Assembly: GCF_001949145.1 (NCBI RefSeq)
Contig: NW_019091473.1
Span: 441,285-453,002, forward strand
DNA from: Acanthaster planci
Taxonomy: Eukaryota > Echinodermata > Asteroidea > Valvatida > Acanthasteridae
DNA length: 11,718 bases
Direction: 5' to 3'
Shown here: piece by piece, positions 8,287 through 11,718 of the stretch
Layout of the letters: each line of letters begins with the position of its first letter
Numbering within the stretch: position 1 is the first letter of the stretch
Made by a program: the position numbers and the translations under genes
Notes under the pieces: model-generated
Databases searched by the model: none
What the model saw: the letters and a program-made list of their open reading frames with translations, nothing else
What the model was told of the DNA's origin: nothing

Positions 8287-9785
8287 CTGTACGTAGTCTC
8301 CAGACGTCTCACAGAAGTCATCCGTAAGTAGGGACCGGTAGCGGGTAATTTGGAAGAATTCTACTGCTTTTTTGGTTTTTAGGCTAATGAGTATGTCCAT
8401 ATTCATATGCAAAACTTGATGTCATATCCATTCAAAGCCCTCAATGCTACATTGGTTTACACAAAAAAGTTCTGCTTATTTGTAGAAGTTGCTGGACTTT
8501 CTTTTCATTCTTTGCAGATTCTTTGTTGTTTATATGCTTAACAATAAGCAAACGTCAATTCTCATAAATGTTTTCAGAAAATAAATTCTGGGTTCACAAT
8601 TTAAACAGAAACCTTTGAACTGAACTACGTGTTTGTCTTCCCTTGATGACATCATAATGGCAGCAGCCTCAGTTGTCCAAAAGCTTGCATAAGTTTACAA
8701 ATTAAAAAAAGTGCATTTTCCATTGTAATTTACCAAATAGGAATGTCAAAGATTTTCATACACTGAAGAAGAGTGCAAAGTTGCAGAAAAACGGTTTCTT
8801 AGAAACATATATTGAGGCTGTATTTTGGTACCGTTCTGCTGATACAAGTTTAAAGTCTAAACGCAGTATCTACAAGCTGAATTGTAGTATCAAGACAGAA
8901 ACCCCATAGTTGCAGATATTTCTGCATAAAAGTTGTTCATTGTTTCCGTTCAATGAGCGAACTTTGGGTTAACATTTTCTACAGATAAGAGCCAAAATGA
9001 ACCTCCAAAATTACCTGCAGCAGCGCCCTCATTGTCACGAAAAACAATTTTATTATGTTATCACGCCATGTGGTTGTCTGATGGTACGCGAACGATTTGC
9101 ATTTTACACGTGCACATCTTAACACAGTCAGGGGGAGTTTCTTACATGATTTCGATGCCCCCTCCTTAGTTTGGCTTATCAGAGCCCTTTTTTTTCTATT
9201 ATAGTGAAACCCTGTTGGAAATGTAACACTTTACACCACTGCTCCCAACAAGTGTCGTATTACAGTGGCTCTTGTAATACACCTTATGCGCATGACGCGT
9301 GAGGGTATTTCTTCCTCCAGGCTAAGCTCAAGTAAAACCTTTTGTGCATTCATTGTAACTAAATCAACACGACAGAGAATAACCACTGACTCCGCCTTAA
9401 CGCCTACGGCGGGACTTGTGACATACAAGTAGAACATCATAGGCCTGTGTAATAATGATTGATGTGTTTTATCATAGAATGGATTTACAAATAATAAGAA
9501 TTAAAGCAGGAAAAGCTAAAACATTGTTGGGGTTGAGGTTAATATTATTTATTTCCTGGAGACAATGCTAACAGTGTGACGCACTTTCTAATTACATTTT
9601 ATTTAAACAAATTTTCTTCAAAAACTCACTCTTATTGAGGAAACAAAGTTAGAAAAAAAGGCATGAAAAAGAACAAAAGAATCACGGCCTGCTACCTAGA
9701 GCTAGTACTATGGAAGCATGGAGATGGAAAACAGTAAAGGCGCTCTATAAACAAAATGAAGCAAAGGGCAACAGCACACAACGCC
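8287..9785. other. Noncoding stretch upstream of the transporter exons
   Basis: This AT-rich stretch should be intron of the SLC22-like gene, whose TM1 to TM10 exons must lie upstream on the minus strand, but none is recognisable here. A good plus-strand acceptor (TTTCTTTTCATTCTTTGCAG) ends at about 8517 with no coding frame behind it. A minus-strand open frame at 9231-9440 has no known motif. GCGCCCTC (minus GAGGGCGC) lies at 9023-9030. The phrase AGTAAAGGCGCTCTATAAACAAAATGA at about 9733-9759 resembles, from memory, the tails of short interspersed elements in other animals, only weakly. Confidence 0.4.
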
Positions 9786-10035
9786 TTGCGTCGTGCTTCA
9801 GGCGACGTAATACGTGACGTGACGCACGACGCAACATACGACGTTGCAATGCGACAGGCGACGGAAGGAGCGACGTTTAGGCAGAAAATTATGCAACATG
9901 GAAAGGACGCAAGACGGCACGACGGGACAGGCAACAGCTCGACGCGACACACGAGGCGACGTGTCATACATATACAAACGTAATGGTAAAAGGCGACGGC
10001 GCGGCGGCACGATGCAAGGGAGCCATCGCGTCGTG
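9786..10035. repeat. GACG-rich degenerate repeat with terminal hairpin
   Basis: Between 9804 and 9998 the tetramer GACG occurs 13 times on the plus strand, against fewer than one expected in 195 bases. Spacings vary (5 to 37 bases), so it is not a simple tandem array. At the left end TTGCGTCGTGC (9786-9796) is perfectly inverted as GCACGACGCAA (9824-9834) around a 27-base spacer. GCGTCGTG recurs near the right end at about 10027-10034. All overlapping open frames on both strands are explained by this skewed composition. It resembles a decayed nonautonomous mobile element or satellite fragment; the family is not recognised. Confidence 0.5.
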
Positions 10036-10560
10036 AAGTTTGGTCACCACCGCTCCGAGCGGAACAAAAGAGGGCGTGTTTTTTGGTACTCACAGCACAG
10101 GCGCGTTTATAATGGGATCAATGGTGCGTTTGATGCAGAGAACACCAGCAAGAACCTGCTTGGAAAACTTACTACCATATGTCTTTCTTTTGCCGCTTGG
10201 GGATGCTCTTCAACTTGGGGCGTACGGAGAGAGGCAGTTGCGGTATTATAACAACCGAACAATAGCGATGGGCGTTATCTCGACACCGAAATAACGACCA
10301 ACTTGGTGTCCGCCTAGAGCAGAAGCCCTTTGCGAGGAACGTTGCGCCCTCTCATTGTCCAACTCGAGGCTCGTATAGTTTCCTGTTGTAAGTAAGCAGA
10401 TGCAAAGCTGTAAAGGAAGGTGAAGCGAAGAGAATAATTCTTTTGCTACCGGGGATGTATTGAGACTTAAACCCCGAACATAAAGGTGGCGCCAGCTAAT
10501 TGGCTCTCCAGCCATTACCTTTGTTACGTCAAGAATCGGACTGAGAAAAGAGATACGATG
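10036..10560. other. CpG-rich stretch, possible promoter-like region
   Basis: CpG dinucleotides are far denser here than elsewhere in the window, continuing from the GACG-rich repeat to about 10370. A 13-base palindrome CCGCTCCGAGCGG lies at 10050-10062. An inverted CCAAT box (ATTGGCT) sits near 10499 and GCGCCCTC at 10344-10351. Several frames of 70-135 codons are open on both strands, but none shows a domain I recognise. It could be the promoter or 5' exon of an unseen gene on the minus strand, or simply part of the neighbouring repeat. Confidence 0.3.
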
Positions 10561-11228
10561 ATGCTCCTGATATCATCAAAACAATGTTCTTTCTCGGCAC
10601 GATGAACGAAAAATGTTTTCAACTCATGTGGGGAATTATGATTAAGTAGGCTTCCCGTACACTCACTATTCACACTAAACTTGATTTTGTACCATGGCCC
10701 TCCATACTCTAAGCCACCCTATCAAAACCCAGTTTAATAACGGCTCAGTTCATAGTTCGATCATTGCATAAGAATGAATTACCACCAAAACAACCTTACT
10801 CTGTTAGTAATTTGATTCTTCATTTGTAATTATAACTGAATGTTGTGGTGATGTTCAATCTCGTTGGGAAGTCCCTAGAACAATATTTACGTAGCCCAAC
10901 AATACTGAAGTTGGGTTATTTACACTTTGTACTGTGTGGTGTACATGCACCTGGCCATATGCGTGTGACTTGGACACAACACTCGCTCTCTCATGTCATG
11001 TACAATGGTGGCCAGACATGTGGCGCAAGTTTCCGTCGGCTTTATCACCGAATTTGAGAGGTGTACGTGGGTGAAGCGGCCTTCAAGTTGACTTCCCCTG
11101 GGTTTCACATATGTAGCATCAGTAACGGTGATACTGGGGTTGTTTTCCCTTTTCTGTTTAATGGTAATCATGTAAAATTGTGCAAACTTTAAGCTGTCTG
11201 ATGTTGTACACGCACGTTCTGTGCATGT

Positions 11229-11234
11229 TTTATT
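11229..11234 (-). terminator. Candidate polyadenylation signal
   Basis: AATAAA reads on the minus strand, followed by a GT-rich stretch (GTGCGTGT) within 20 bases. It fits a 3' end for the weak terminal-exon candidate at 11286-11369. A plus-strand AATAAA at 11264-11269 nearby shows how easily such hexamers occur here. Confidence 0.2.
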
Positions 11235-11285
11235 TTTCAATTCTCCCCGTCCTGAAGAACTCCAATAAATCAGTTCATCGGGTGA

Positions 11286-11369
11286 TCAGACTTTGAAGGT
11301 ACATGTCTGGGTGTATGTCTTGTCGTCCAAGTGAATGATACACTGGGGATCTTGCCAGCGAGGCTCAAC
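11286..11369 (-). CDS. Weak candidate terminal exon, product unrecognised
   Basis: After an acceptor-like CTACAG, 27 codons run to a TGA at 11286-11288. The translation begins VEPRWQDPQCIIHLDDKT and looks more protein-like than the surrounding DNA. An AATAAA lies about 50 bases further on the same strand. No family is recognised, the exon is tiny, and the frame extends upstream of the acceptor without a stop for about 20 codons, so this is only a suggestion. Confidence 0.15.
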   Translation of the reverse strand, partial: VEPRWQDPQCIIHLDDKTYTQTCTFKV

Positions 11370-11718
11370 CTGTAGGCTCAACGACGGACGGCGAGCAGCG
11401 AGTGCCTTCCCCGCTACATTAAAAAATTGGATTTAAGATTTAAATAAGTTATTTAATCATCATTGACAATGTTAAGCGTTTGAAAAAACCCACAAACTTG
11501 TGAAGCAATCCCTGGAACATTGTTTTTGTAAACGCTCCATAGGCCCTATTTAGTTTATTTAAAGTGTCGTGTGTGCAAATTATGGTTGCAGATCCAGCTT
11601 GTACACCCACCCACATGTGGCATTTTAGCTAACCGATGAATGGCGAACATGTGCTTGAATATTGAACTGATGCCGTGGTGGACAATTTCATATGCAGCAA
11701 GGTATGAGACGGAGAGAA

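Larger units (their letters stand above)
10561..11718. other. Mostly featureless stretch with one weak exon candidate
   Basis: I see no confident gene. A minus-strand candidate terminal exon at 11286-11369 is listed separately. The 106-codon minus frame at 10920-11240 has no motif or hydrophobic pattern. A nine-base direct repeat AGGCTCAAC occurs at 11361 and 11374. The window ends with a plus-strand donor-like AAG|GTATGAG at 11701. Confidence 0.4.

Noticed and set aside
9231-9440. 69-codon minus-strand frame with a plausible upstream acceptor (TTATTACACAG)
   Set aside because: The sequence looks protein-like but matches no family I know, and no neighbouring exon supports it.
9692-10093. 133-codon minus-strand frame and overlapping plus-strand frames
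   Set aside because: They are explained by the GACG/CGTC-rich repeat, which suppresses stop codons in several frames at once.
11671-11701. Plus-strand ATG followed by ten codons and a donor AAG|GTATGAG at the window edge
   Set aside because: Weak start context, very short, and no promoter; it cannot be tested without sequence to the right.
1-11718. Prokaryotic features, CRISPR arrays, tRNA or rRNA genes
   Set aside because: No operon layout, no regularly spaced direct repeats, and no tRNA cloverleaf or rRNA sequence seen on either strand.

Overview
This window looks like nuclear DNA of a multicellular animal, not a prokaryote. Coding sequence is sparse and interrupted by splice signals. It encodes pieces of two membrane proteins typical of metazoans, and the rest is AT-rich intergenic or intronic DNA with short inverted-repeat elements. 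The exact organism cannot be read from the sequence. Base composition, gene spacing and repeat style would suit an invertebrate deuterostome such as amphioxus, but that is a guess.

Layout. (1) Positions 1-2430 contain no exon I can defend. (2) Positions 2469-4526, minus strand, hold one long exon of a class C G-protein-coupled receptor of the metabotropic glutamate receptor (mGluR) type. It carries the signal peptide, Venus-flytrap ligand domain, nine-cysteine domain and TM1 to the start of TM4, and ends at a clear splice donor in phase 0. TM4 to TM7 and the C-tail were not found in the remaining 2.4 kb. (3) Positions 4617-7450 are noncoding as far as I can see, with a roughly 190 bp element bounded by short inverted repeats at 6190-6381. 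(4) Positions 7450-8286, minus strand, hold the 3' part of an SLC22-type (organic cation/anion/carnitine) transporter: a TM12 exon with the family's PET...G...P.TIED motif, a probable TM10/11 exon containing two undetermined bases, and an ambiguous stretch between them where the reading frame jumps. (5) Positions 9780-10370 are unusually rich in CpG and in GACG tetramers, with an 11 bp perfect inverted repeat; this looks like a degenerate repeat next to a possible promoter-like stretch. (6) Positions 10560-11718 are mostly featureless, with one weak candidate terminal exon on the minus strand near 11286-11369.

Both recognisable genes lie on the minus strand in head-to-tail order, the transporter upstream of the receptor. 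Nothing shows they act together. The points most worth checking are the receptor's apparent loss of several canonical glutamate-contact residues, its intron-poor extracellular region, and whether the transporter copy is intact.
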